Numbered from the stretch's first letter, positions 33,958-45,755 are shown. The stretch: 64,000 bases of DNA from Bufo bufo (GCF_905171765.1 NC_053389.1:219610624-219674623); one strand, 5' to 3'. Notes: generated by a model from the sequence alone, not told the origin. Numbers and translations are program-made.

Positions 33958-34725
33958 AGTGATAACAGAAACATTAGATGAAGTATGATGGCAGACATTC
34001 ACAGCAAAATGCACAAACATACATGTGGCAGAATTTACACATATATGGATATCCTGCACTTAACCCCTTAGGGACGCATGACGTACCGGTACGGCATGTT
34101 TCCCGAGTCCTTAAGGACCCATGACGTACCGGTACGTCAAGGGTTTAAACCGCGATTGCGGCGCGGCGGGGGTTAATCGGGACAGGATGCCCACTGAAAT
34201 CATTCAGCGGGCATCCTGTCACAACGCCGGGGGGGTCATGTGACCCCCCCGTATCAGCGATCGCCGCAAACCGCAGGTCAATTTAGACCTGAGGTTTGCG
34301 GCTTTTCCAGCTGTTGCGGCGGCGATCAGGCGGTGCCATCGGGTCCCCATGCGGCTGTAGGGGGAACCCGAAGGCATGGAAGGCAGCGCGATGTCTAAGG
34401 AAGGCATCGCGCTGCCTTCCGGTGACGAGCCTGTGAGATCCAGCCCCCTGGATCTCACAGGCCCCGGAAGCTGTATGAGTAATACACACAGTATTACTCA
34501 TACAGCCAATGCATTCCAATACAGAAGTATTGGAATGCATTGTAAAGGAATATACCCCCCAAAGTTCAAGTCCCAAAGTGGGACAAAAAAAAAAAGTGAA
34601 AAAAAAAAGTTGAAAAAATAAAGTTTTCCCCCCCAAAAAATTAAAGTTTTAAGTAAAAATAAAAATGTCATTTTCCCCAAATAAAGTTAAAAAAAATTGG
34701 TAAAAAATAGGGGGGGAGGGAAAGT

Positions 34726-36000
34726 ATACATATTAGGTATCACCGCGTCCGTATCGACGGGCTCTATAAACATATCACATGATCTAACCCCTCAGATTAA
34801 CACCGTAAAAAATAAAAAATAAAAACTGTGCTAAATAAACAATTTATTTTTCACCTTACATCACAAAAAGTACAACAGCAAGCGATCAAAAAGGCGTTTT
34901 CCCACCAAAATAGTACCAAACTAACCGTCACCTCATCCCGCAAAAAATGAGCTTCTACCTGAGACAATCGCCCAAAAATAAAAAAACTATGGCTCAGAAT
35001 ATAGAGACACTAAAACATCATTTTATTTGTTTGAAAAAAGCTGTTATTGTGTAAAACTTACATAAATAAAAAAAAGTACACATATTTGGTATCGCCGCGT
35101 TCGTATCGACCAGCTCTATAAAAATATCACATGACCTAACCTCTCAGATGAACACCGTAAAAAATAAAAACTGTGCTAAATAAACAATATTTTCCTTGTT
35201 TGAGGGAGGTCTGGGAGCCCTGGTCATCCTCCCCCCACTCTGCCAATCTTTCTCTCTACCCTGAACTTTGATAGGATACAGTATATTTTATATGCAACTA
35301 AGAGATGGAAATGAGTATGGGCCTTCTTTTTATTGATCGCCATCGAGACTTAACCCATGAGATTTAGAACTGCATGACTGCTACCCCTGACAATATGATA
35401 TTCCTCTTATTTTTGCTTAATTTATTGTATGTCTTTATGTTCTTTATATTATTTGTCTGGAGTGTCTATATGACTGGACACTACGTCCTTTATTTTATGC
35501 ACAATGTACTATGTACCTTATTATTGTGAAAAACTTTAATAAATACCATTGAAACATAAATAAACAATATTTTGTCACCTTACATCACAAAAAGTGTAAT
35601 AGCAAGCGATCAAAAAGTCCTATGCACCCCAAAATAGTGCTAATAAAACCGTCATCTCATCCCGCAAAAATCATACCCTACCCAAGGTAATCGCCCAAAA
35701 ACTAAAAAAATTATGGCTCTCAGACTATGGAAACACTAAAACATGATTTTTTTTGCTTCACAAATGAAATCATTGTGTAAAACTTCCATAAATAAAAAAA
35801 AGTATACATCTTAGGTATCGCCACATCCGTGACAACCTGGTCTATAAAAATATCACATGATCTAACCTGTCAGATGAATGTTGTAAATAACAAAAAATAA
35901 AAACTGTGCCAAAACAGCTATTTCTTGTTATCTTGCCTCACAAAAAGTGTAATATAGAGCAACCAAAAAACATATGTACCCTAAACTAGTACCAACAATA
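34726..36000. repeat. ~350-bp modules with GGTATCRCCGCRTCCG
   Basis: Three diverged modules start near 34726, 35077 and 35802 with ATATTAGGTATCACCGCG-like phrases, then CTCTATAAAAATATCACATG, AACACCGTAAAAAATAAAAA, CACAAAAAGT, and ACCGTCACCTCATCCCGCAA. The second is interrupted by the LINE tail. Confidence 0.8.
35194..35557 (+). mobile_element. 5'-truncated LINE tail with 16-bp target duplication
   Basis: 364 bp inserted between two perfect copies of AAATAAACAATATTTT (35178-35193 and 35558-35573). It ends with CTTTAATAAATACCATTG, like the 3' ends of Tx1/L1-type LINEs. The long target duplication, absence of inverted ends and 3' polyadenylation-like signal are marks of target-primed reverse transcription. 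No coding part remains. Confidence 0.8.
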
Positions 36001-36021
36001 CTACCACCCTATCTCGTAGTT

Positions 36022-36785
36022 TCTATAATGGGGCCACTTTTTTGGAGTTTCTACTCTAGGGATGCATCAGGGGGGCTTCAAATGGGACATGGTGTAAAAA
36101 AAAACATTCCAGCAAACTCTGCCTTCCCAAAACCGTATGGCATTCCTTTCCTTCTGCGCCCTGCCGTGTGCCCGTACACCTGTTTACGACCATATATGGG
36201 GTGTTTCTGTAAACTACAGAATTAGGGCCATAAATATTGAGTTTTGTTTGGCTGTTAACCCTTGCTTTGTTACTGGGAAAAATTTATTAAAATGGAAAAT
36301 TTGCCAAAAAATTGAAATTCTGAAATTTCATCTCTATTTGCCAATAACTCTTGTGGAACACCTAAAGGGTTAACGACATTTGTAAAATCTGTTTTGAATA
36401 CCTCAGAGGGGTGTAGATTCTTAGATGGGGTCACTTTTATGGAGTTTCTACTCTAGGGTTGCATCAGGGGGGCTTCAAATGGGACATGGTGTCAAAAAAA
36501 ACAGTCCAGCAAAACCTGCCTTCCAAAAACCGTATGGCATTCCTTTCCTTCTGCGTCCTGCCGTGTGCCTGTACAGCGGTTTACGACCACATATGGGGTG
36601 TTTCTGTAAACTAGAGAATCAGGGCCATAAATATTGAGTTTGGTTTGGCTGTTAACCCTTGCTTTGTAACTGGAAAAAAATTATTAAAATGGAAAATCTG
36701 TCCAAAAAGTGAAATTTGGAAATTGTATCTCTATTTTCCATTAATTCTTGTGGAACATCAAAAGGGTTAACAAAGTTTGTAAAAT
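36022..36785. repeat. ~390-bp tandem duplication
   Basis: Two copies of GGAGTTTCTACTCTAGGG, GCATCAGGGGGGCTTCAAAT, GTATGGCATTCCTTTCCTTC, ACATATGGGGTGTTTCTGTA and GGCTGTTAACCCTTGCTTTG. Short open frames here repeat in both copies only because the DNA does. Related sequence appears at 60420-60480. Confidence 0.85.
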
Positions 36786-37328
36786 CCGTTTTGAATACCT
36801 TGAGGGGTGTAGTTTATAGAATGGGGTCATTTTTGGGTGCTTTCTATTATGTAAGCCTCGCAAAGTGACTTCAGACCTGAACTGGTCCCTAAAAATTGGT
36901 TTTTTGAAAATTTCTGAAAAATTTAAAGATTTGCTTCTAAACTTCTAAGCCTTGTAACATCCCCAAAAAATAAAATATCATTCCCAAAATGATACAAACA
37001 TGAAGTAGACATATGTGGAATGTAAAGTAATAACTATTTTTGGAGGTATTACTATGTATTATAGAAGTAGAGAAATTGAAACTTGGAAATTTGCAATTTT
37101 TTACAAATTTTGGGTAAATTTGGTATTTTTTTATAAATAAAAATGAATTTTTTTGACTTCATTTTACCAGTGTCATGAAGTACAATATGTGACGAAAAAA
37201 CAATCTCAGAATAGCCTGGATAAGTCAAAGCGTTTTAAAGTTTTAAGCACTTAAAGTGACACTGGTCAGATTTGCAAAAAATGGCCAAGTCCTCAAGGTG
37301 AAATAGGGCTGAGTCCTTAAGGGGTTAA

Positions 37329-37512
37329 GTCAGTCAGAAACAAGACACATGCAGCGCACACCAATCACTCATTGTACACATGTGGCAGACAAGACACTTA
37401 TACATGGCTCACATACCACTGATGCAGATGTCACATACTGCACATGCACCACTGATACATAGAACATATATAGTACACACCAATCTCACATAGGAGACAT
37501 GCAATGCACACA
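37329..37512. other. No gene recognised
   Basis: Short unrecognised stretch with CACACATACCACTGATACA-like simple motifs. Confidence 0.4.
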
Positions 37513-37843
37513 CCAAGACATTTATGCCTAACCCTATTAAGTGTAGGGTTGTCTCACTTCAGCAATTGGCATTTATCATGTAGAGAAGGTTAATGCAAGG
37601 CACTTACTAATGTATTGTGATTGTCCATATTGACTTTTTTCCATCACATTATACACAGCCCGTATCCATGGTTTTGACCACTCTGCAATCCGGCAGCAGT
37701 GGCCGTGTTTGCGCACTATAGGTAAAGGTGTTGGCCTATGCGCACTTCCAGCCTTTCCCTATAGTGTGTAAGCACGGCCACCACTGCTGAATTACACGGT
37801 GGTAATAACCACCGAAACGTGCTGTGTATAATGTGATGGAAAG

Positions 37844-38447
37844 TGTAACGGTCACGTCCACACACACACAGGGGGAGGGATAGTGACCACTGCGCTCCAC
37901 CCTCACCCCTGGCCCTGCCTACTTGCCTCACAAGACCTGATGACAGGGGACAACTGGACACGCAGTACAAAGGGTTAAGCAAAGAATGGTCAGGAGAAGC
38001 CGGGGTCAAATACCAGGAGACTAGAGAAGTACAAGAGGAGTCCAAAGAGAGTAGTCAGGTGGGAGCCAAGGTCACAATACCAGGACGGATGCACAGTACA
38101 GGAGGAGCAGGCAAAGGATCGTCAGGGAACGGAATCAGGTGAATATTCAGTAGTCCAACAAATAGCCAGGAACCTAGAAATTAACAGGCAACCTGTGGCT
38201 AGCAGGCTGCCTGTATTTATAGTGGGGAGTGAGGGTCATGTGACGTGGCCAGCGTCACATGACCGACAGACCAACCAGTTGAGCACCGAGTGATCAGCTC
38301 GGCGCTCAAGGAAGACTTAGGAGCAGGGAGCCACCCAGCAGTAAAGCCGCCCTGGGAATGAGGTCAAACACAGATCCTCATTCCCAAAGCTAAGCAACAG
38401 TTCTGCGGGCAATGGGGGACCGAGTACACTTTCGGAACCCCGTTACA
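37844..38447 (-). repeat. 3' LTR of the chromovirus, short form
   Basis: 604 bp. It matches both ends of the 41976-43326 LTR but lacks about 737 bp that lie there at 42091-42827; the junction is after GGGGACAACTGGA and before CGCAGTACAAAGG. Confidence 0.9.
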
Positions 38448-40003
38448 GTACCCCCCCCCTTTTACGAGGGGCCACCGGACCCAAGACTTCAGGCGATGGC
38501 TTTTTAGGGTGTTCTAAATGAAATTTACGAACCAGTCTAGGAGCATGAACCTCCATGGCAGGTACCCAAGATCTCTCTTCAAGTCCATACCCCTTCCAGT
38601 GAATCAGATACTGCAAGGAGTTACGCACCTTCCTGACATCCACTATTTTAGACACGACATACTCGACAGCATCATTAACAAGAACCGGCGGAGGCGAGGC
38701 TTTCGATGGTACTACCGGTTCAAAATATTTTTTAAGTAGAGATTTATGGAACACATTATGAATGTGGAATGACTCGGGCAGCTCCAACCTAAATAATACC
38801 GGGTTAATCACCTCCGTGATCTTATATGGTCTAATAAAACGAGGAGCAAATTTTCTAGAAGCTACCTTGAGAGATAGATTCTTGGAGGACAACCATACTT
38901 TATCCCCAACCTGAAAGCTCACCCCCCTTGAACGTCTCCTATCGGCCTTGAGTTTTTGAGAACTTTGAGCCTTTTCTAGGTTCGATTGAACCTGGGCCCA
39001 AACTGTGCACAGTTCGGAGGAGAGTTTATCAGCTTCAGGGTTAGAGGAGGAGACGGACGACCCAGAATGAAAACGGGGATGAAAACCATGGTTACAAAAG
39101 AAAGGGGAGACCCCAGCAGAAGAATTGACACGGTTATTCAAAGAAAATTCAGTCAACGAAAGGAATTTGACCCATAATTGCTGGACATCAGCAACATACA
39201 ACCTCAGGAATTGTTCCACAGACTGATTAAGGCGTTCAGTCTGCCCATTACTCTCAGGATGGTAGGCGGAAGAAAAAGACAACAAAATTTTACATCTTTG
39301 AAAGAAGGCCCTCCAGAATTTGGACACAAACTGCACACCCCCTGTCCGAAACAATATTTTCCGGGATGCCATGTAAACGAACAATCTCTCTCACAAAAAT
39401 AGATGCCAGGTTTTTAGCATTCGGAAGTTTAGATAGGGGAATGAAATGAACCATCTTGCTAAACCTATCGACCACTACCCAAACCACAGTCTTACCCTCC
39501 GCCAGCGGTAGGTCAGTTATAAAGTCCATCGAGATATGGGACCAGGGTCTACTGGGAATGGGTAGGGGTCGTAGGTTACCAGCAGGGCGAGTCCTAGGTG
39601 TCTTAGACCTGGCACAAACCTCACAGGCTGACACGTAGGACCTGACATCCCTGGTCAGAGTGGGCCACCAATAAGATCTAGAAACCAGATCCTTAGTGCC
39701 CTCAACACCCGGATGTCCACAAAAGGCAGAATCGTGACACTCACCCAACAGCTGGAGACGAAATTGTACGGGAACAAACAACTTATCTGTTGGGGTGGAT
39801 GCCGGTGCCAGATGTTGTTCAGACCTAATGCGAGCCGAGATATCCTGGGTTAGAGCCGCTAAGAAGATGTTTGCTGGTAGGATGGATTCAGGCGGCGTCT
39901 CAGTGGGTTGAAAAGCATGGAAGCTCCGAGATAATGCGTCTGCCTTCACATTTTTACTTCCCGGCCTGAACGTAATAGAGAAATCAAAACGGGTAAAATA
40001 CAC
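38443..40003 (-). pseudogene. Chromovirus integrase with chromodomain (frameshifted)
   Basis: Two frames joined by a frameshift near 39300-39385. The first (from 40003) finishes the RNase H connection (NVKADALSRS), then gives the integrase HHCC finger (ECHDSAFCGHPG ... SACEVC) and the first two catalytic Asp (MDFITDLP, VSDRG). The second (ending 38443) gives the catalytic Glu in ESNGQTERLNQ, the GPY-like region (FIRPYKITEV, FHKSLLKKYF) and a chromodomain at the end (VSKIVDVRKVRNSLQYL, WKGYGLEERSWVPA). A chromodomain can steer integration to modified chromatin. The stop lies just inside the LTR. The domain set is complete, but the protein is split. Confidence 0.9.
38448..38466 (-). other. Polypurine tract
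   Basis: On the minus strand AAAAGGGGGGGGG lies just upstream of the 3' LTR, the expected plus-strand primer position. Confidence 0.7.
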
Positions 40004-40018
40004 AGTCCATCGGGCTTG

Positions 40019-41347
40019 TCAGGGATTCAACCTCTTAGCAGACTCGAGAAACATTAGGTTTTTATGATCAGTGACAACAGTTACTCGATGCCTTGCCCCC
40101 TCCAAAAAATGTCTCCACTCCTCAAATGCCCATTTAATAGCCAGCAGCTCCCTATTCCCTATGTCGTAGTTTCTCTCCGTGGGAGAGAATTTCCTAGAGA
40201 AGAAGGCACACGGTCTCAGGTTAGTGAGGCTAGCAGGACCTTGTGAAAGGACTGCTCCTGCGCCGTCCTCGGACGCATCCACCTCCACAATAAAGGGTCT
40301 CCCCTGATCAGGCTGGATCAGAATGGGAGCGCTACTAAATGCCTTTTTTGATGTTTCAAATGAAGAAATGGCCTTGGTAGACCAATTCTCCAAATCCGCC
40401 CCTTTCTTAGTAAGGTCGGTCAATGGCTTAGCAATTACAGAAAAATTCATGATAAATTTACGGTAGTAATTAGCGAAACCCAAAAACCGTTGGAAAGCCT
40501 TTAAGGAAGAAGGCCTTACCCATTCCTTAATTGCTAAAACCTTACCAGGATCCATCTTAAAGGCGTGAGGAGTCAAAACATGCCCTAGAAACAGTATCTC
40601 CTGTACACCAAAGACACATTTCTCTTGCTTAGCGGATAGCTGGTTCTCCCTCAACACCTCTAATACTTGTTTGACATGAGACACATGAGATTCGAAATCA
40701 GGAGAGAATATCAAAATGTCGTCAAGATAGACAATAATAAATTTACCTAAGAACTCCCTAAGAATATCGCTCATTAAGTTTTGGAACACAGCTGGGGCAT
40801 TGCTGAGTCCAAAAGGCATCACCTGATATTCAAAGTGTCCTATCGGAGTATTGAACGCTATCTTCCATTCGTCTCCCTCCTTGATTCGGATTAGATTGTA
40901 TGCCCCTTTCAGGTCAATCTTGGAAAATCAGGTTACCCCCAAAACCTGGTTAAATAAATCCGGAATCAATGGGAAAGAGTATCTATTTTGGACAGTGATT
41001 TTATTTAATCTCCGGTAATGAATACAAGGCCTAAGACCACCATCCTTCTTTTTAATAAAGAAAAACCCTGCTCCCATAGGAGAGACTGAAGGTCTAATAT
41101 GCCCTTTAGCAAGTCTCTCCTTAATATAATCCTCCATAGCCTTGCGTTCGGGCCCTGAAAGATTATAAATTCGACCTTTAGGAAATTCGGCACCCTCAAT
41201 TAGCTCTATGGCGCAATCATAAGGTCTATGGGGGGGTAGAACCTCTGGAGTAAGGGACGAGAACACAGGCCTCTGGCTGGACCACCATCTGAGAACAGAA
41301 CTGTCGTTCTTGTCGTCTCTCTCCAACTCGTCTGTCAAGTCGGACAA
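40019..41347 (-). pseudogene. Chromovirus reverse transcriptase and RNase H, with TGA stops
   Basis: One frame interrupted by TGA at 40928-40930 and at 40019-40021. The upper part (to 40931) has [37 protein letters not shown] and ends just before motif A. The lower part has MPFGLSNAPAVFQNLM, the YLDD active site (IIVYLDDILIFS), GFANYYRKFI, and RNase H (VEVDASEDGAGAVLSQ, ELLAIKWAFEEWRHFLEG, VVTDHKNLMFL). The TGA at 40019 sits where related proteins usually have Arg, so it may come from CGA by CpG decay. The upstream end joins gag directly, with no protease between. Confidence 0.9.
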
Positions 41348-41912
41348 CTAGGGTCATCATCATCTCCTCTAAGGTCTCAGGAATTTGGTAATTAACTAAT
41401 AGATCTTTTAAATTATCAGATAGGCCAGACCTAAACTGACTCTTCAGGGCTGGTTCATTCCATCCTGAGGGGACACACCACCGTCTGAATTGGATGCAAT
41501 ACGCCTCCGCAGGGAGATGGCCCTGAACCAGTGCCCTAAGAGCCGTCTCGGCTACCAGGGCCCTGTCTGGTTCGTCATAGAGGGTACCCAGGGCCTGAAA
41601 AAAAACCTCCACAGAAGTTAGACAACTGGCCCCAGGAGGTAACGAAAATGCCCAGTCCTGGGGATCACCCTGTAGTAGAGAAATGATAATCCCCACGTGT
41701 TGGCTCTCGGGACCGGAGGACACGGGGCGCAAACGGAAGTAGAGTTTGCAATTCTCCTTAAAGGAGAGAAACCTCTTCCGGTCTCCAGAAAAGGGTTCTG
41801 GGAGCTTGATCTGGGGTTCAAAATGTGGACTGGAGGACAGAGGAGTGGAAGAACCTTGCCCTAACTCACAAGAACGGAGTTTCTCTCCTAGCTCCTGCAC
41901 CATCTGTGTCAC
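41226..41912 (-). pseudogene. Chromovirus Gag, capsid part only
   Basis: 228 codons. Contains a Ty3/gypsy capsid of the type retained in PEG10/RTL host genes: EPQIKLPEPFSGDRKRFLSF, LLQGDPQDWAFSLP and WNEPALKSQFRSGLSDNLKD. No CCHC zinc knuckle is present; the frame runs directly into the start of the RT region (overlap 41226-41347 in another frame), so nucleocapsid and protease are deleted. The frame start is GTG; the first ATG is at 41901-41903, and a TAA lies upstream near 41955, so the original N-terminus is also lost or altered. Not functional as a complete Gag. Confidence 0.88.
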
Positions 41913-41975
41913 GTTAGAGACATGGTCAGTCAGGGTAGTAAGATCATGATACAGTGGTTATTGGGCCTGTTAATC

Positions 41976-43326
41976 TGTAACGGTCATGTCCACACACACA
42001 CAGGGGGAAGGATAGTGACCACTGCGCTCCACCCTCACCCCTGGCCCTGCCTACTTGCCTCACGAGTCCTGATGACAGGGGACAACTGGACGACAATCCC
42101 TAACTTAGGATACGTGCAGGGAAGACAGACAAGACAAAATACGGAACATGAACGGACCAGGTCAGAACCAAGAGAGTGTCACGGCTGTATAAGAGCAACA
42201 ATAGTATACACAGTAAAAGAGCTACTGACCGGACCCAAACTAGGGAGGATAAAGGGTGACCCCTGTCAGACCCTCAAAGCTCTCCCTATGCTGCTAAAGC
42301 ACATGCCCGGATCCAAATGGCGGAACGAGGCATGCCCACGTGCCTAAGACTGATGACCACTGTAACCCCTACAATAGTGGAAGGGGCACGGCCACCGGTG
42401 CCCTACTCAGTATATGGAGGGAACCGTGGCCACCTCAGATCCAGTCAGAAAATAACCAGGTACACAACAATGTCTGTACACTTAGCTGAAGGTGTTGCAG
42501 CCGCAGAGAAGACGGATCCAAGGACAGCTGGCAATATCCGGAGTGCTTGCTGCAGCAGAACACAGGTCCAGTGAACTGATAGCTACAAGTGAAGATACTA
42601 AAGCAAGAGCTACAACTGAAATGAGAACTATAATCCACGCCCTACAATAGGAGGAGGGGTGATATAAAGAGAGGGAAATCAAACGCATGAGGAACAGCTG
42701 GGAGGAAGGAAACCAAAAGTAAACAGAGCAGTGAGAACTCCTCCCAGCTCTAGTAGTGACATCATCACAGGGGTGGAGAAACAGAGCTGTGAGAACGTCC
42801 CAAAGCTCTGGTAGTGACAGAGAGCTACGCAGTACAAAGGGTTAAGCAAAGAATGGTCAGGAGAAGCCGGGGTCAAATACCAGGAGAGTAGAGAAGTACA
42901 AGAGGAGTCCAAAGAGAGTAGTCAGGTGGGAGCCGAGGTCACAATACCAGGACGGATGAGCAGTACAGGAGGAGCAGGCAAAGGATCGTCAGGGAACGGA
43001 ATCAGGTGAATATTCAGTAGTCCAACAAATAGCCAGGAACCTAGAAATTAACAGGCAACCTGTGGCTAGCAGGCTGCCTGTATTTATAGTGGGGAGTGAG
43101 GGTCATGTGACGTGGCCAGCGTCACATGACCGACAGACCAACCAGTTGAGCACCTAGTGATCAGCTCGGCGCTCAAGGCAGACTTAAGCCACCCAGCTCG
43201 GCGCTCAAGCCACCCAGCAGTAAAGCCGCCCTGGGAATGAGGTCAAACACAGATCCTCATTCCCAAAGCTAAGCAACAGTTCTGTGGGCAATGGGGGACC
43301 GAGTACACCTTCGGAACCCCGTTACA
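41976..43326 (-). repeat. 5' LTR of the chromovirus, long form
   Basis: 1351 bp. Contains an extra segment (42091-42827) absent from the partner LTR and a short local duplication near 43185-43215 (CACCCAGCTCGGCGCTCAAG). Within the extra segment TGAGAACTCCTCCCAGCTCT and TGAGAACGTCCCAAAGCTCT are an imperfect direct repeat. Confidence 0.88.
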
Positions 43327-43437
43327 GAAAGGAGGCAATATGGACAATCACAATACATTAGTAAGTGCCTTGTATTAACTGTATGATAAATGCCATTTAC
43401 TGAAGTGAGACAAACCCTTTAGGCATAAATGTCTGGC

Positions 43438-43893
43438 ATGAAATTTTCCAAATCGTAACCTCCTCATATTGTACATATTCTACATTATAATTAAAAGGGT
43501 TGTCCTACCATAATGACCTATTGCTTATCTACAAGATAGGTGATAAATATCAGATTGCTGGGGTCTGACTGCTGGAACACCCACTGATCATGAAAAAAGG
43601 GGTCCTGAGACGTTCTATTACATTACCGCCAATCTATGTACACAAGGACTTAAGACCACGTTCCCTTGATCATGTGCAACGGGCCCACTAAGGCCATGCC
43701 TGGGGTATCCCTTGCCCCTTGGGAGGTTTCTACGAAATATGTCCCTCTTTTATAGCACGTAAACGTGATGCCAGCTATGGTTAAGCAGCAGAAACTCAAG
43801 GCTCCCTTTGTAGATGGTAATGTTGGTACCCAGGGGTAGGATTGCCAGAGTGGTGCAGGGTGGCCTACAGTCTCTGTAAATGTTATATACACG
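43438..43893. repeat. Dispersed repeat fragment; no gene
   Basis: 43495-43620 carries GGGTTGTCCTACC, ACAAGATAGGTGATAAATAT and GGGGTCTGACTGCTGG, matched in inverted orientation by CAGCAGTCAGACCCC and GACACTTATCACCTGTC at 44745-44785. The rest is unrecognised. Confidence 0.45.
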
Positions 43894-44733
43894 TGTCACG
43901 GTGTTCCTACCTGGATATCCGTGGATCCCAGACGTGAAGTGGTCCGAAGCAGTGCAAAAGGGAGTAGTTGAATAAGAAATACGTAGAATAAATGGAGTCC
44001 AGACTTGTAGTACTGTTGAACATCTGCTTTTACTTGGCATAAATTGGTAATCCAAACAGCTTCCAAACTATATCTTTGTCATCAGCAGGTACTGTGTTGC
44101 CTTAACTTTGGCAGGCAAATACTTCTCTGCAACAATCTCAGCTCTGCTATGCAGTAGCTCTCTCAGCACTGCTATGCTTGGCTGGATAAATAGGAAACTC
44201 TTCCTCTTCTGCTGGAACTTAAGTTAGCTGTAGTCTGTAGTCTGTCTCTTATTATAGGATCCTAGGAACTTCTTGTCCTGGCAATGAGTACCTCAAGCTT
44301 CGGCTCAGCTTGGATAAAGGCAATGCAAGCCCAGGAGGGGACAAGCAACCGTGTAGACTTCAGAGGCAGGGCCTCTGGGCCTAGCAGAGCAGGCAGTGCT
44401 CTGCTAGCTAGCACGCAACCTTTCCCTAAGGAGGGTGGACTAGACAGGACCTGTCCCCACGGAGGGGAAGGCTAAACTCCCACTAACTTCTCCCTAACAC
44501 TGAACTCCCTCGCTAGAGAGAGCTGGAAGGAACCAGAAGGTTCCTCTCCAGAGAAACTATGTCTGCCAATTGTTGCCGCCATCTGCTGGTGGACCAGGTA
44601 ATTGTATGAACACAACAGTTTCAGGAATAAATATGTACATTATTAGGAAATACATCAGGAGTTGTACATTAGCACATAGGAGATGGTAGCAAAGTGCCAA
44701 AACGAAGTGGTAATGGCACCCCGGGACATTACA
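43894..44733 (-). mobile_element. Solo LTR, ~840 bp
   Basis: Starts TGTCACGGTG and ends GGGACATTACA, with short inverted TGT/ACA ends and near-matching 4-bp flanks CACG (43890-43893) and CATG (44734-44737). It splits a dispersed repeat whose halves lie on either side. No internal coding region is attached. Orientation is tentative. Confidence 0.55.
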
Positions 44734-45260
44734 CATGGGGGTCCCAGCAGTCAGACCCCCATCAATCAGACACTTATCACCTGTCGTGTCATAGCTGTTG
44801 TACATTTTCACATTCTCTATCCTTAAAGGTTTTCTTTGGGTGTAAAAAAATAAAATAAAATAAAAATTTAAAATCTGGCCCAAAATATGCGTCAAACTAA
44901 AATAGAAATGCTCGCCTGTTAAAAGACCTGTGTCCACTTTTCTTGTTATCCTCTATCCACAGGATCGGGGATAACTAAGTGATCTGTTTGGGTCTGAATG
45001 CTGGAGCCCCCACTGATCCCCCTTCTTGATTGAGTGGCATGTCGAGCATATGCCATGCCTCTCCATCCATTCTCTATGGGGTCGCTAGAGATGGCAGAGT
45101 ACGGCGCACGGAATATCATCACTGCCGCCATGAAAACCATACGTGGCAACAGTGATGGTTAGTTCTCAGTGTTCGCCAGGGAACACATGCGAGCTGCCAT
45201 CTTTATCGAACACATCGATCTAATAGTTATCCCCTATCTTGTTATAACAACCAGAATACC
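44734..45260. repeat. Dispersed repeat fragments
   Basis: 44734-44800 is the inverted partner of the repeat at 43495-43620. 44945-45245 has TATCCACAGGATCGGGGATAACT and GTTATCCCCTATCTTG as inverted ends. 45158-45210 contains a piece (CAGTGATGG, TTCGCCAGGGAACACATGCG, GCTGCCATCTTT) of the MITE seen whole at 59024-59360. Confidence 0.5.
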
Positions 45261-45355
45261 CCTTTAAGTCTTAACAAGTTATCTCCTTCAATATATTAAC
45301 TTGAATATTGGATTCCTAAGGTGTTTTAAACATAGATGGAAGGTGAATGAAACTA

Positions 45356-45755
45356 CTGGGTAAGAAATGATGAAGGAGAGAGAGAGAAAGAGGGAGAGAA
45401 AAATGGAAAGAAAATTGAAAGAGGTGGAGGATTGAGAAAGAGAGAAAGAAGGAAAAAAGAGGGCAAAAGAGAGAGTGAGAAAGTGAAAGAAAGCGAAACA
45501 CAAGAGAAAAAGAAAGAGGGCAAGAAAGGGTGAGAAAGAAAGAGGGAGCCGATGTTATGAGAAAGAGAGCGAGAGAGAAAAAAAGAAGGAAAGACACAAC
45601 AGGGAGGGATACAGTGAGAGAGAGGGATGAAAGAAAGAGGGCAAGAGAGAGAAGGAAAGAGGATGAGAGAAAGAGAGGGAGCTGAGGGCCTGAGAGAGAG
45701 GGTGCAAGAGAGAAAAAGAAGGCGAGAGAGAGCAAGAAAGGGAGCAAACAGAAGG
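45356..45755. repeat. GA-rich low-complexity tract
   Basis: About 400 bp nearly all purine on the plus strand with GAGAGAGA and GAAAGAGG runs. Long Ser/Phe/Leu-rich frames on the minus strand are artefacts of the composition. Confidence 0.9.

Larger units (their letters stand above)
34060..37328. mobile_element. TTAA-bounded repeat element, ~3.3 kb
   Basis: TTAA at 34060-34063 and 37325-37328 encloses ends CCCCTTAGGGAC and GTCCTTAAGGGG. TTAA duplication points to piggyBac or Kolobok families. No transposase is present. The left part has mirrored GACGTACCGGTAC and GCATCGCGCTGCCTTCC motifs; the middle has ~350-bp modules; the right part has a ~390-bp duplication. One LINE tail is inserted (35194-35557). 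Pieces of the same family occur at 53475 onward, 56430-56645 and 58612-60490. Confidence 0.75.
37844..43326 (-). mobile_element. Ty3/gypsy chromovirus-type retrotransposon, defective
   Basis: Minus-strand element with LTR ends TGTAACGG and CCGTTACA and a perfect 5-bp target duplication GAAAG (37839-37843, 43327-43331). The internal region is only about 3.5 kb. The Gag resembles that of PEG10/Sushi-ichi-type elements, and the integrase ends in a chromodomain, which defines chromoviruses. Nucleocapsid and protease are missing, pol has two in-frame TGA codons and one frameshift, and the two LTRs have very different lengths. Confidence 0.92.
37513..43437. mobile_element. Foldback element split by an LTR retrotransposon
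   Basis: The left part (37513-37843) begins CCAAGACATTTATGCC, then TTGTCTCACTTCAG, GGCATTTATCATG, GGCACTTACTAATGTATTGT and GATTGTCCATATT. The right part (43327-43437) is the same sequence inverted, ending GGCATAAATGTCTGG. An inner palindrome is built on GTGGCCGTG and CACGGCCAC. The gap is exactly the LTR retrotransposon with its GAAAG duplication. Confidence 0.8.
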
